Assembly (NCBI GenBank): GCA_032622095.1
Contig: CP136061.1
Location: forward strand, 48,489,797-48,553,796
Direction of reading: 5' to 3'
Length of the DNA: 64,000 nucleotides
Source: Siphonodentalium dalli
Lineage: Eukaryota; Mollusca; Scaphopoda; Gadilida; Siphonodentaliidae
Shown: in pieces, positions 22,613-33,625 of the stretch
How the letters are laid out: each line of letters opens with the position of its first letter
How positions within the stretch are numbered: position 1 is the first letter of the stretch
The notes under the pieces: model-generated
Seen by the model: only the letters and a program-made list of their open reading frames with translations
The model's database searches: none
What the model was told of the DNA's origin: nothing
Program-made: the position numbers and the translations under genes

Positions 22613-23013
22613 CAATACCGACATTGATGGTAATATAACATCAACATATATTGGTCCATGTCTGTAGTCAACGTCTGGGGTATGGTAGTATTCAATGGTT
22701 CAATGATTCCGTTGAATTAATGTACTCCATGTCAACTGGTATGGGATCAGAACGTTAAGGTATACCAATGATTGAAATGGAAAGTGCGACGTAACTCTAC
22801 CTGGCTATTATCTTATCTGTCGCGGACCCAATATGGGAATGGAAATCTCCCCAACTAAATGTCAACTATATAGGGTAATAATTAATCATTAAATTAATTG
22901 CGATCCGTTGATAAGATTTCGTCTCTTGACCTTCGGCTGGTGCCAGCGGAGGGATTTGAAGTTAATTCGCCGAGACGATTGTCTGTCTGCTTCATTGTCG
23001 ATTCATACGAGGA
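22613..23013. other. No gene seen
   Basis: Unremarkable AT-rich sequence up to the next TTAA element. Confidence 0.45.
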
Positions 23014-23290
23014 TTAACCCTTTCGTTCCTGAATGGATTCTCCTATTCGGTTATAACAGTGTATATTGGAATTGTCTATTATTCATCTGGAGGGGTGTTC
23101 GGGGAATATCAAATCAGAAAACAGATGAATGAACAGATACTACAAGCGCAGAAGTATTCTTGTTCAGTGTATGGTGGAAATGTTTACATATATCAGTTCA
23201 ACAAACGTTATGACCGTTTGTTGAATTAATTATCTGAACATTTCCCGAGGGAACTACTCGTCAATGAGTAGTTAGTATAGAAAGGTCACT
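23014..23290. mobile_element. TTAA-type MITE (AACCCTTTC...TAGAAAGG family), copy 1
   Basis: Starts TTAACCCTTTCGTTCCTGAA and ends GTTAGTATAGAAAGG. The interior block TTATCTGAACATTTCC...AACTACTCGTCAATGAGTA is shared with 42366-42594, 63387-63643 and the tandem array at 61481-62190. TTAA plus CCC ends suggest the piggyBac superfamily; the transposase is absent. Confidence 0.7.
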
Positions 23291-23599
23291 GAACTTGGTT
23301 TCATTATAATCTCTCCTCGGGAAAGTGGTTATTGGGTTTTTGATCGGAATTACATACTTGGAATTTCGACTGCACCCCATTGAACCATACCGAAATTTGC
23401 ACCCACGTATGTTGAATTGTTTTCAAGTGGTAGGCTACCTCACGATAAATGTTCAATACCACCCGGTAACTGAAAGCAGGAAACTCGGAATCCGGTCGTT
23501 TAATGATTTCACAGTGAAATTAGCACTGTGTTCGGTCTTTCCTCCACCCAAAAATATACAAAGTCAAGACATGTCATATAGTGGCTAAACGATCAAGAC

Positions 23600-24040
23600 T
23601 TGAAATAGTGTCTGACATTTGAAGAATGAGGCCCCCAGATGGTGATATTTAGTGACGCTATCCCTCACGATGGGCCAGCGTCACCAAATTCACCCTCTGG
23701 GGGCCTCATTCTGATTAGGCCTCAACTGCTATGGCAGACATATATATACATAGTCAGATTGGAGTTCCCCAGTTGATGTTGGTGATGTTCTCCCACTTAA
23801 TTTAGTTATCTCGATTATGCACTTCATCTTCTGCAAATTAGGGGATATAGAAACTGAGCAGATGGGAAAAAGTAACTAAACAATGTTAAGTTGATGCTAC
23901 AGATACTTCCCAGAAGATGAGGTCTAAGCATAATGATGTCCACAGAGGATTAATTTAGTGATGCTAGCCCGCTGTGCGGGGTAGCATAACTAAGTTCACC
24001 CTCAGTGGACATCATTCTGCAAATGTCAGACACATGTGCT
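23600..24040. repeat. Dispersed repeat with two GAATGAGG palindromes, copy 1
   Basis: Bounded by palindromes that pair GAATGAGGCCCCCAGA with its inverse (about 23625-23713) and GATGTCCACAGAGG with CCTCAGTGGACATC (about 23935-24011). The middle holds TCTTCTGCAAATTAGGGGAT and AACAATGTTAAGTTGATGCT. The reverse complement of the whole appears at 35620-35960, and a shorter copy at 40300-40420. Confidence 0.7.
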
Positions 24041-24630
24041 CTTTCGAGGACTTACCAAGTACATTATACAATTGTTTCGTGTCAGCCTCGAATCTTCGAC
24101 CGTTCGACCTTCTGCATAAGTTTGTTGACGTTGATTGTCGACTGACAGAGCGTCATCAATAATTCACAGGTCCTATCAACAGCCTAACACATAATCTTAT
24201 TACCAGCCTAACACATAATATTATTTTATTTTCTGTCGAAACTATAGTCACATATTTCCTGGAACAACAACACGTGTTAGCTCACATAATGGTGTTAAGA
24301 TCGAAATCAAATTATGAAATAATATGGAACTTCAAGTAGACCAGATTTTCCAACCCACATGAGTATCTTACAGTATTTCAACCAAGCTGGGTAACAAAAT
24401 GCCAGTTTTGCGAACTTTTGTATAACTTTGTATTCAAACCCATGGGATAACACCCAATTTCGCGATACGGATATCGTATATGTGCATGTTGAATTCAGGA
24501 CTGATAAATGCATATGGGTCTATATTGGTAAACAAGTAATGAAAGCATCACTGGATTTCATGTCTGAAGTGATATATTAGTAGATGATATGATTAGCATG
24601 TTGCCATTAAACTAATAGTTAAACATCTCT
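24041..24630. repeat. Low-copy dispersed repeat then plain sequence
   Basis: 24104-24185 (TAAGTTTGTTGACGTT...ACAGCCTAACACA) recurs at about 26460-26550. A segment near 24370-24425 resembles the repeated AACTTAGTACCAGTTT block at 25160 and 25950. The rest is plain. Confidence 0.5.
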
Positions 24631-25028
24631 TTAACCCTTTACCCAACAGAATGGCATATGCCAATGCATTCTCTTATATATGCGAGTCGACCATAGGTCG
24701 CCTCGCATATATAAGAGAATGCATTGGCTTAACACATTAAAAATTATCAAATTGTTAAAGAATGTAAGAACAAATGGTAAAAAGTGTCAAAAAAAGATTT
24801 TATTTAGGCCAATGCATTCTCTTATATATGCGAGGCGGCCTATGGTCGACTCGCATATATAAGAGAATGCATTGGCACAGGGCATAACTGTAACTATCAC
24901 AATGTGGTCAAGGAGCCGGTTCCAATGATATCCATATTTGTATGGTTCTATTGAGATAGACCGAAGATTTTTAGGCTGTTGAAGCTTTATTTGGCCGGTT
25001 TTGGCCGTTTTGTTGGGTAAAGGGTTAT
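24631..25028 (+). mobile_element. piggyBac-like MITE with paired hairpins, copy A
   Basis: TTAA|CCCTTTACCCAACAGA at the left and TGTTGGGTAAAGGG|TTAT at the right. Inside are two hairpins of about 67 bp (arms CCAATGCATTCTCTTATATA...) in opposite orientation, separated by about 75 bp of AT-rich spacer, then an AACCGG-rich segment. TTAA duplication and CCC..GGG ends are piggyBac features. Same orientation as copies D and E, opposite to B and C. Confidence 0.88.
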
Positions 25029-25099
25029 TTGATTTCCAACGACCGATGCTGGCAAAGCGTCGGAACAAAAAACTAAATGGCATCTAGACTCTAGTTTTT

Positions 25100-25680
25100 A
25101 AAGCTACAATTTTGGGTAGAGTCATGTCTTCTCCTGGCGAGATGTTCACAAGCCGAGTAACTTAGTACCAGTTTCATCCAACCTGTGTAATAAATTACCA
25201 GTTTAGCAAAACTACGTACATGTACCAAGTAATACGCTCCAACAAGCTGCTTGTCCACATGGCACCTGTCACGGATGTTTCTAAAATACACATTCAACGA
25301 ACAGAAACACATTGGCTCACTTTTAACCAAAACGAATTATCCCAACAATATGATATGTAATATCTGTGGTGTGACATATGACCGTGGTATGTCACACGTC
25401 CTGTTCTTGTGCAGCTCGCCCCTTGCATGGGCTATATGAGAAATGATTACTGGGACTTTATCATCGGTCGATTTGGAATTCAAACGTTTGTTTTCCTGGA
25501 TAGCCTCACGTGTCAACATCTCCAAATTATTTGAAAGCAAATCATTGTGGCTACCTATACTTTATAGCCAAAGTGACAGATTATGTCGTCCTTGCTACAT
25601 AAACCTTCTTGTACCACATGTGTGGTATCATCAGACCAGAGGAGAAACCATACACACAAGCCTGCAAGATGTACGATAAC
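25100..25680 (+). pseudogene. Non-LTR retrotransposon C-terminal remnant
   Basis: Frame 25251-25679 is open except for a single TGA at about 25437. Its first part reads MICNICGVTYDRGMSHVLFL followed by C, giving a C-x2-C-x8-H-x4-C zinc-knuckle pattern like that at the C-terminus of LINE reverse transcriptases (zf-RVT). After the stop it continues LFSWIASRVNISKLF. No catalytic RT block is visible, so this is a 5'-truncated decayed copy. Flanking block AACTTAGTACCAGTTTCATC recurs at about 25950. Confidence 0.5.
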
Positions 25681-27037
25681 ATGTTTGTGACTAACCATGC
25701 ATTCTCCGCAATGTACACAAACCTCATATATATATGGACTCTCTTGCTGTGAGCTCTGAACTCATGTGACAGTCAATAGTAACCTTATATACATACATAT
25801 TGTATCATATTTAAAACCAAGCATGTACATACGCTCTCCAACTTTGATGTTTTCAAAATATCCAGTGTCTAGCGTAGACTGTTTTGAGTTTTTATGGTCA
25901 CCATTTTGGCTAGAATCACGTGTTCTCTTGACGAGACGTACGCAAATCGGGTAACTTAGTACCAGTTTCATCGAACATGTGTAATAATGAAAAAAAAACA
26001 GTTTAGCAAAACATCAGTATAATTATACGACGAATTCAACAAAACTTTCCACGGTGAGCTATTTCGTGCTGGTACCAGTCTGATTGAACGATATTTAAGA
26101 TACAGACCACGGAACAAGCTACACAATCCAGAGTCTGGAACAAAGAGCAGGGAAATCCATTACTTCCAAGAAGCATTACGTCAGTGTCAGTCAATCACAA
26201 CATTCCATGGTAAAGCAATGCAGCCAATCAGGCGATTGTCGGAATTCCCATACAGCGACGACGATTCCAGTGAACATCGCCGCATACATTAGTTAAAATA
26301 GCGTAATCAAGTTTCTGTCACATTGCCAATGCGAAATGTGTGCGGTGACGTCATACTGCGGGGATACCATGAAAGCTATTGATAGCGACGGTAATAGGAA
26401 AGAGTGTTGAAATGTTTCAATAATCTATATGTCAATCATACTGAAGCCAGCCTTGAGCCTTCGACCCTCTGTATAAGTTTGTTGACGTTCATTGTCGACA
26501 GACTGAAAATCGTCAATAATTCACAGATCCTATCGACAGCCTAACACAATCTTCTGGCGCCCCGTTCGTCCCACGTTGGACTCGATATGTACGATAATGG
26601 GGGTTCGCTGTTAGCGATTGTCTTTGTCAAATCGATGAGCTAATCTGGTGATAAAGTGAATTGAGGAAATTGATGTCGGCGATGAAGCTATAACTTAACT
26701 TTGATTTGTATATATAGCTTCGAGATATCAGTCAATTGACCTACTGATTCAAAATTGATGTCATGGTTTGTCCCATATTTCACAACTGTGAATTGGCCTA
26801 TTTACAAATGTGTCGACGTTTATACGCGGGAGAATGCTTCTTATACGCCAGCAAAATAAACTATTGACTGATAAATGATTAATGCACTACTTTTGTTCCG
26901 CATTAACCCAATACGTTCAATGATTAAGACGTTTTGACTTTTAATTTGATATCCATACATGGTTTGAAGTATAGACCTATATTCACTTCAGACGTGTGTT
27001 TCATTCGAAATACTCTTGAACCAATTTTTATACAAAT
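25681..27037. other. No gene; fragments of local repeats
   Basis: Contains second copies of blocks from the preceding region (25917-26010 resembles 25126-25216; 26460-26550 resembles 24104-24185). The remaining sequence is AT-rich without supported exons. Confidence 0.5.
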
Positions 27038-27212
27038 AACCCCCTCCCTCTCCCCCCTCTCTCTCTCTCTCTCTCCCTCTCTTTCTCTCTCTCCCTTTCC
27101 CCCTCTCCCCTCTCTCTCTCTCTCCCGCCCTCTAGCTCCCCTCTCTCTCTCACTCTCTCTCTCTCTCCCTGACTCTCACTCTCTCTCTCTCTCCCTGACT
27201 CTCACTCTCTCT
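27038..27212. repeat. CT microsatellite
   Basis: About 175 bp of (CT)n interrupted by CCC, TTT and GACT. The Ser/Leu frames across it are artefacts. Confidence 0.92.
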
Positions 27213-28007
27213 CTGGAAAAATGTGATATAATTGTTGGCATAGTTCCCATTTGCTTTGATGCTCACATGGTATGATACACTCGCGTTTGAACTTTGAGGC
27301 CAGAGTTGTAGGAATGGTGGCTGTATGGTATGTTTATCATATAGTGGTGCAAAGATGGACACATGTTTAAGTTATTGGCATAAGATCACATTTATGTTAT
27401 CATATTGCTTTATTGACTCAAATTTGACAAACCTCAAGTCCTTCTATTTTCTTCAGATGTCGTTCTTACTGACTTACTATGGTCTAACAGCCCACTGCCT
27501 CTGCACAAGAAATCGTAAAACAGCAAGCTTTAAACCAAAATGTATCGACGTTTTTATGTTCATCTATAGTACCCGGTCCAAAGTTATTTCGTTCGACCTT
27601 CTCTGCTTTGAAATCAGAAACAGCCTGCGTAAATTGGGTAACATTCTAAAATATATTACCCTTGTACGTGATCTCAGAGTAAAACTTCAAGATATTCTCT
27701 GTTAACAGATTGCTGATCCACCGTGCCAAACTCTCCCCAAGTATCCAAATTGTCTTTTTATCAGATAATTCGTATGTGCGTTCATTTGCGGATTGGTGAT
27801 AAAACTTATTCCTTCGCGAACATTGGTGAATGGTGTCCCATAAAGCCCACACCACTAAATTCGCTGCTGGCCGCCGTGGCTGATGAGCATACGTATCCGT
27901 GGGAGTTGGGAGGGCATTTAATGATCGATTAGTTGGCACTGTCGTTATTTGTCGATCCTATCGACGTAGGGCAATTTGTCCAATGTCACGACACCATCAA
28001 ATCAATC
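27213..28007. other. No gene recognised
   Basis: A 126-codon plus-strand frame spans 27325-27705 without an identifiable domain. In DNA this AT-rich such a frame is close to chance expectation for a 64-kb window. Confidence 0.4.
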
Positions 28008-29150
28008 CCGCTATCGCTGTTTACGATGACAAGGAGTCGGTGCCAATTTCAAGGGAACATGTACATGCGTTGATTCTCTGCTTATCGGTGGCAGTGTGGA
28101 CGTCCGACCAGGGACATTGGGACAGGGGTGGGGTGTCTCAATCCCGTTGGTCAAAATTTTCAACAGTTGGAAATTCCATACCTGACCATACATTAGTTTG
28201 AAATTTCACGCCAACAATAGGTTTAAATTGTTTTCGTAGTTTGATTTTCCAACAATTTATTAACGGGGAATTTGTTGTTTTTAGATCAACATTTGGCCAA
28301 AATTGCTGACAGATATAGCCATCAGTTGGAACTTTTCCATCACTTAAAAAGCTTAATGCCGGTATAGATGCTAGGATTTTGCAATTCTCATGTTCAAATT
28401 TCAAAATGTTCTCACACCGGGCGGATAAATGGCCTCCCTTGGAGCCAGTGAAAAACTGCTTATTAATTTAAGAAAACAAATCGGAATGCGAATTTGCCTG
28501 GAATTAGACCGCTAGATGTGAGTATTTTGCAATTTTCAGGTTCAGATCTAAAACTGTTCTCATACTGAGCCCAATTAATTATGTTCCTCCCCTGGCTGGT
28601 GGCCACATGAATACTGATCCATTCAAAATAGGCTATCATTCTGGTCTGTGGTGAACAGCTGGGAAAATCAAAGCCCAAGAGGGAGGGTGCAAATGGAATT
28701 AGATAAACTTGTAACTTGGTCTAGTTCAAGTGGGTAGGGTTGGAAATTCTAAGGAGGACAGCTCCGTCCACCAAACGGATACCCTCTAGCCACGTCGCTG
28801 TTTATCGCTGTTTATGGTGACAAAGAGTCGGTGCCAATTTCAAGTGAACATATACATGTGTTGATTCTCAGCTTATAGGGGTCCCAGTCTGTTGGGGACG
28901 CTAGACAGGGGTGCACATCGAGTCACACAGTCTCACTATCACTGTTTACGATGACATAGAAGTAGATGCCAATGTCAAGGGAATGTGTATTTTTTATCAT
29001 GCAGTGTTAACGTCCCGGCAGGAGTGTATATGGCCTAATCCCACAAAGTCCGCTATCGCTGTTTATATTATACGATGGCAAGGAATCGGTGCCAATTTCA
29101 AGAAAAAGGGAGCATGCGCTGATTCTCAGCATAGCGTTTCCGGAAGACAC
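28008..29150. repeat. Cluster of dispersed repeats
   Basis: A block ATCGCTGTTTAYGATGACAA...GTCGGTGCCAATTTCAAG occurs at 28012, 28796, and in more diverged form at 28936 and 29054. A second block, GGTCAAAATTTTCAACAGTT (28148-28420), recurs at 60868-61400 and inverted at 30178-30440. ACCCTCTAGCCACGTC occurs at 28779 and 61408. The family is unidentified and no ORF is preserved. Confidence 0.65.
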
Positions 29151-30177
29151 ATGTACGTGTCGACATAGGTTTAAAGTTTTTGTGCATGGGTTGTGTCCCG
29201 CTTGGTGACATGGGTACATGTGGCGACAGGGGTTTTGGAGTCTGTGTGGGGAGGCTCTGCTCCGCCAATTGTGGTGTCAATGGGGACATATATGTATAGC
29301 TACATGTGTTTGGGAGTCTGTGTATGTATGGTGGGGGTGTTCCGCTCAGTGGTGTTAGGGGCAGGGGTTAGGAAGTATGTGGGATGGGGGAGACTGTGTC
29401 CCACTTAGAGTTGTCTGGGGTGACAGGAGGTGTACGTGTAATATCCCGAAAAACACAAACATGCATGATTGTAATGTTCAACAGTTATAAGTTGCATGCC
29501 GTAATATATAGGGTGGAATTACTGTTTTTATTCGGCAAGAAGCAGATTAAGTGACTACGAATAGTGCAAAAATACTAATTTGCCCCCATAATTCAATTTA
29601 TTTTATATATAACTACGTTAATTTTGAATAGGGTTGTTCCAATTGGGACACATCAATTATAAGTGCGTATTTATACATGTTATGAACTATATGAGTATTC
29701 TTGCTCCGCGCGATCACCATTGCATAGAACATGGATTATTCTCTTCCGTAGACGCTATAGCGAGCAGAAATAACAAATTGAGCTTATTTCTGGATTAAAG
29801 TAGACATATCAGTAAATCGGTCGGAGAACATAATCCCCGATAGATCATCTGTTTCCTGCATACGGACTTTAGAATAAATCCTCGTTAGTCCACCTGCGTT
29901 CAACATCAGCCCTATACACGTTCATTTTGAGGAAGGTGAATTTACAGACAGAGAATATATATAGTAGTCGGGTTTAATTGACCGATTTTAAGTACATCTC
30001 ATAGGCTACAGATATTCAAATAGTATATATATTATACCTGGTTAGAGTTTTGATGTATTGGATTTTGTCGTCGTTTTAGCAGCTATATTATATATCACGA
30101 CTTTGTTGTCAGGTGTATGGCAGGGGCAGGGGCGTGGCTATAGAGGGTATCCATTTGGTGTTAATCCCAATTGCAGC
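29151..30177. other. G-rich stretch then plain sequence, no gene
   Basis: 29170-29420 is G/T-rich on the plus strand, with repeated ACATGTG, TGGGGACA and GTGTTTGGGAGTCTG-like phrases (a degenerate minisatellite). The rest shows nothing. Confidence 0.45.
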
Positions 30178-30470
30178 CCCCCCCAACCCTGAACCTCAAT
30201 TCATTTTCCAAATTGGAATTTCTGAACAAAATTTCGACCATAAAGTAGAAAAATATGCCACTTTTGGTTCAAAAACAACAAATTCCCCACTAATTACTGG
30301 TAGGAATAGCATACATGCAATGAAAACAATTTCAACCTATTTGTGATGTAAAATTTCCAACTAATGTTGTACCAGGCATAACATTTCCAACTGTTGAAAC
30401 TCTTGACAAAAGTTGGGGGAGTGGGACACTCCCCCAACCTCAACCCCCTTGTCGCCATGTCCCTGGAGGA
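30178..30470 (-). repeat. Dispersed repeat, inverted copy of 28148-28420
   Basis: The reverse complement carries the same TCAACAGTTGGAAAT and ATTAGTTGGAAAT phrases and the CCAACCTCAACCCCCTTGTC / ...CATGTCCCTGG end. The 60868 copy is closest in length. Confidence 0.65.
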
Positions 30471-31124
30471 AAGACAGCGCCGAGAGTAAATTTCAAAGAG
30501 GAATCACTGAACGTATAAACAGACCTCATGAAAACCACTGACAAATTTTCCCAGATAAATGAAACAGGTTACCTTCCCTTTGGGTGACAAATCTACGCAT
30601 ACCGCGGTTAGAATCAAACAGCCTTCCCATCGCAGGACAGCATATGTTGGTCTAATTCGTATTGAAGCTTACTAACTGATTCACCGGGGCACCTTACAAC
30701 GTCTACAATGTTGAAGCATAATTACAGTATACGTGTATATTTACACTCGTTACTCATATACACCCGAATGTACATGCAAATGAGGCACTGCATGCATGCC
30801 TCGACCAGTATGGTGGATGAGTTCGGGTTACCAGGAACCAGTCTATTCAATACGAGACATTGAGAGCGCGCCAATAAACAGACATGAGAATCACAAAAAC
30901 AACGACAGACGACAAATCAGATAGCAATGTTCGTCCACTATAAGCCTTTGTATCTACTTTGAGATGAAAATATATTATTAAAATGTATACTTTTACTTCT
31001 GTGCATGAAGTAGAAACTCATACAGTTGTTGCTGAATATCGCACATTAGATTGGTTCACCCCCGCCCCCCCCCCCAATAGAACCAGCCACTCGATTCGTT
31101 GTAATCTGACACCTGTTTTACCAG
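30471..31124. other. No gene seen
   Basis: Plain sequence with a C-rich run at 31063-31075. Confidence 0.4.
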
Positions 31125-31250
31125 GTTGAGGTGTTCATTGCTTCGTATTATGATCGAACAATTTCTCAGTTCTTTTCGAAATGGCAAATGGACATGATGC
31201 GTTCGCAATGGTACATCGGGATGTGTCCTGGTCCCGAAACTCAGATCAAG
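31125..31250 (+). CDS. Possible exon, plus strand (WYIG end)
   Basis: A 126-nt open block between a good acceptor (CCTGTTTTACCAG) and AAG|GTCGAA, phase 0 at both ends. It encodes 42 residues, including ASYYDRTISQFFSKWQ and ending QWYIGMCPGPETQIK. The 14 residues from WYI to the splice site have the same length and position as in the exon ending at 33224 (WYIDSIPNETCSFQ). This hints at related exons. Not recognised as a known family. The opposite strand is also open here, so the strand call is uncertain. Confidence 0.35.
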
Positions 31251-31342
31251 GTCGAAAATCAATTCCACTTATATAGTCTTGGTGTGAGCCATTTACTACA
31301 TGTATTACGTTTCAAAATAAAACATGTGACAAGGTATTCATT

Positions 31343-31558
31343 TCAACATTGACCGCGTCCAAGATCGTCTCTGGCAACCAGGATCCCATTTCCCGGTTGT
31401 TCCCCTTGCATATCGATTGTGTAAGTTACATCGATAATGTCGTCGATTTTTTCGCAACATTGGACAGAGTTTGTATAATGTGAACCATGACGGATTGGAT
31501 ATGCCAGAGCCATGGACAACAAAGCAATCACGAATTGTAATATACGACCGGAATCCAT
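31343..31558 (-). CDS. Possible small secreted protein, 71 aa
   Basis: ATG at 31558 has a favourable context (purine at -3, G at +4). The protein starts MDSGRILQFVIALLSMALAY, a convincing signal peptide with a likely cleavage after ALA. The mature part is about 52 residues with three cysteines (CC pair and a C-terminal C). It ends in TGA at 31343-31345. It could instead be the first exon of a longer gene (possible weak donor at CGCG|GTCAAT). Family unknown. Confidence 0.35.
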   Translation of the reverse strand: MDSGRILQFVIALLSMALAYPIRHGSHYTNSVQCCEKIDDIIDVTYTIDMQGEQPGNGILVARDDLGRGQC

Positions 31559-32094
31559 TCCGGGAATGACTCGCATCCTGAGAATGTATACGCGGACGAT
31601 AGAAAGCATCTTTGGATTGTACAGATAATTAATGTTTCTTGTCGAGTCATAATTCATTTGCGCCCGTCACGGATATGATGAACCAGTCTGCTGCCCGGCG
31701 TAATCAATTTCTGCGTTAATATATCACATCTTTACTTTGTTAGATCGTTAACATTTCCTGGACAGTTCGTGTGCTACTATAACGTATAGAGATCGTGGGT
31801 AGTTCTGGCGAATTAATCAATTTAGAGGGGTAATGATCGAGCACAGGTCAGTACTATAAACCATGTATAAGAGACAAGTTTAGAGATATGCGATTATCAC
31901 GTGTACATGTATATAATGTAACCAAGAACATTATGGTATTTCGATCTAATTTTAATAGCTAAAACTGCATAATTGAGGTGAATTTGATCCGCCGATTTTT
32001 ATTGGAACCGCACACAATCATGATAAATCTCTCGTGTAAACAATTCAATACATTATAACATCTTAGCACACCCTCGTGTACTCTGAAGTACCTA
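31559..32094. other. No gene seen
   Basis: AT-rich sequence between the possible secreted-protein ORF and the 46-bp array. Confidence 0.4.
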
Positions 32095-33000
32095 CATAGG
32101 AACTATACCTGTCCCGTGTGGGGTGCCAAAATGTTGATACCCATGAGTGCCAGTCCAAGTACTTCGCAGAGTGCCTGTCCATGTACTCTGGAGAATACAT
32201 GTCCCGCGTGAAGTGCCAAAATGTTGATACTCTTAAGTGCCAGTCAAAGTACTTCGCAGAGTGCCTGTCCATGTTCTCTGGATTAGCTGTCCAAGCACTT
32301 CGCAGAGTGTATGTCCATGTACTCAGGAGTACATGTCAAAGTACTTCACAGAGTGCCTGTCCATGTACTCTGGAGTATCCTGTCCCGTGTGGAGTGCCAA
32401 AATGTTGATACTCTGGAGTACCTGTCCAAGTACTTCGCAGAGTGCCTGTCCATGTTCTCTGGATTAGCTGTCCAAGTACTTCGCAGAGTGTATGTCCATG
32501 TACGCAGGAGTACATGTCCAAGTACTTAGCAGAGTGCATGTCCATGTACTCTGGAGTACCTGTCCAAGTACTTCGCAGAGTGCCTGTACATATACTCTGG
32601 AGCACCTGTCCAAGTACTTCGCAGAGTGCCTGTCCATGTTCTCTGGATTACCTGTCCAAGTACTTCGCAGAGTGCATGTCCATGTACTCAGGAGTACATG
32701 TCCAAGTACTTCGCAGAGTGCATGTCCGTGTACTCTGGAGTACCTGTCCAAGTACTTCGCAGAGTGCCTGTCCATGTTCTCTGGAGTACCTGTCCAAGTA
32801 CTTCGAGGAGTGCCTGTCCATGTACTCTGGGGTACACATCCAAGTACGTCGTGGAGTGCCTGTCCATGTACTCTGGAGTACCTGTCCAAGTACTTCGCAG
32901 AGTGCCTGTCCATGTACTCTGGAGAACCTGTCCAAGTACTTCGCAGAGTGATGTACTCTGGAATACCTGTCCAAGTACTCTGGAATACCTGTCCAGGTAC
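32095..33000. repeat. 46-bp satellite, about 20 units, open in most frames
   Basis: Unit phrases are GAGTACCTGTCCAAGTACTT, CGCAGAGTGCCTGTCCATG and TACTCTG. Some units near the left end carry an extra GTGCCAAAATGTTGATAC. As 46 is not a multiple of three, each strand's frames cycle through all three readings, giving a 46-residue period. Stops are almost absent, so frames of up to 239 codons occur on both strands. These should not be annotated as proteins, except for the exon that the array runs into at the right. Confidence 0.9.
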
Positions 33001-33224
33001 TCCGTGGTCCCTGTCTGGATACTCTGGATTACCAAATATCCAGATACTATGTGGAGAACCTGTCCATGTCAGGCATGAACTTGTCACCTGTTTTGGCCAA
33101 AGTTGTGGATGAGACACTACAGTCATGTCACCAAGCCTTTGTGTCCAATTGCCATCAATTTGCGGCACAGCCGAAGAAACCATGGTATATTGATAGTATA
33201 CCTAACGAAACATGTAGTTTTCAG
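32952..33224 (+). CDS. Possible exon fused to the satellite (WYID end)
   Basis: Open from 32952 to a donor CAG|GTATAA at 33224/33225, phase 0. The unique part reads SRYYVENLSMSGMNLSPVLA, then KVVDETLQSCHQAFVSNCHQ and PKKPWYIDSIPNETCSFQ. It is balanced in composition and looks like real protein. The true exon start is unclear because the left side merges with the satellite; the first in-frame ATG in unique sequence is 33066. I do not recognise the family. A degraded duplicate follows at 33297-33453. Confidence 0.4.
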
Positions 33225-33600
33225 GTATAAATTGAAGCAAAAATCGAGGTGTCCCTTCTATACTATTCCGCACTCGACTCCTAAACTTTATTACAGCATG
33301 GATGTATCTTCTTGTCTCGACCACGGTCCTACTTACACCCCTAACCCCTTGTTATCACGCCCCTGCGCCCAATTCAATTGGCATCACTTTGTGGCACAAC
33401 CAAAGAAACCATGGTACATTGGCAGCATACCTAACGAAGCAGGTAGTTTTCAGGTATAAATTGAAGAAAAACATCGAGGTGTGCATGCTGTCCCTTCTAT
33501 ACTATATCACACTCGAACCCTGATAACTGTTTGCAGCTATGTTTCTTTTCAGTTTAGAGTATAATGCACGTTTTTTCTTATCTCGACCCCTCACCCTGCT
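33141..33600. repeat. Tandem duplication, about 226 bp x2
   Basis: The block with CCATGGTATATTGATAGTAT and AACGAAACATGTAGTTTTC, followed by GGTATAAATTGAAG and CCCTTCTATACTAT, repeats with about 226-bp spacing (33141 and 33367). It includes the exon end, donor and following intron. Confidence 0.8.
33297..33453 (+). pseudogene. Duplicate of the WYI exon, probably decayed
   Basis: Begins after TTATTACAG and ends CAG|GTATAA. From ATG at 33298 it encodes a 52-residue frame ending QPKKPWYIGSIPNEAGSFQ. It differs from the upstream copy by small insertions, and a phase-0 splice from 33224 would put it out of frame with a stop. It is therefore either an alternative first exon or a pseudo-exon. A further short open end, YNARFFLSRPLTLLRQSQSY then I and stop (33560-33625), may be a terminal exon of the same gene. 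Confidence 0.35.
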
Positions 33601-33625
33601 CCGTCAATCTCAGTCCTATATTTGA

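Noticed and set aside
27036-27230. Ser/Leu-rich plus-strand ORF
   Set aside because: Translation of the CT microsatellite.
32464-33183. 239-codon minus-strand ORF (and 150-206-codon plus-strand ORFs)
   Set aside because: They are translations of the 46-bp satellite, open on both strands and in several frames with a 46-residue period; only the unique right end on the plus strand looks like protein.
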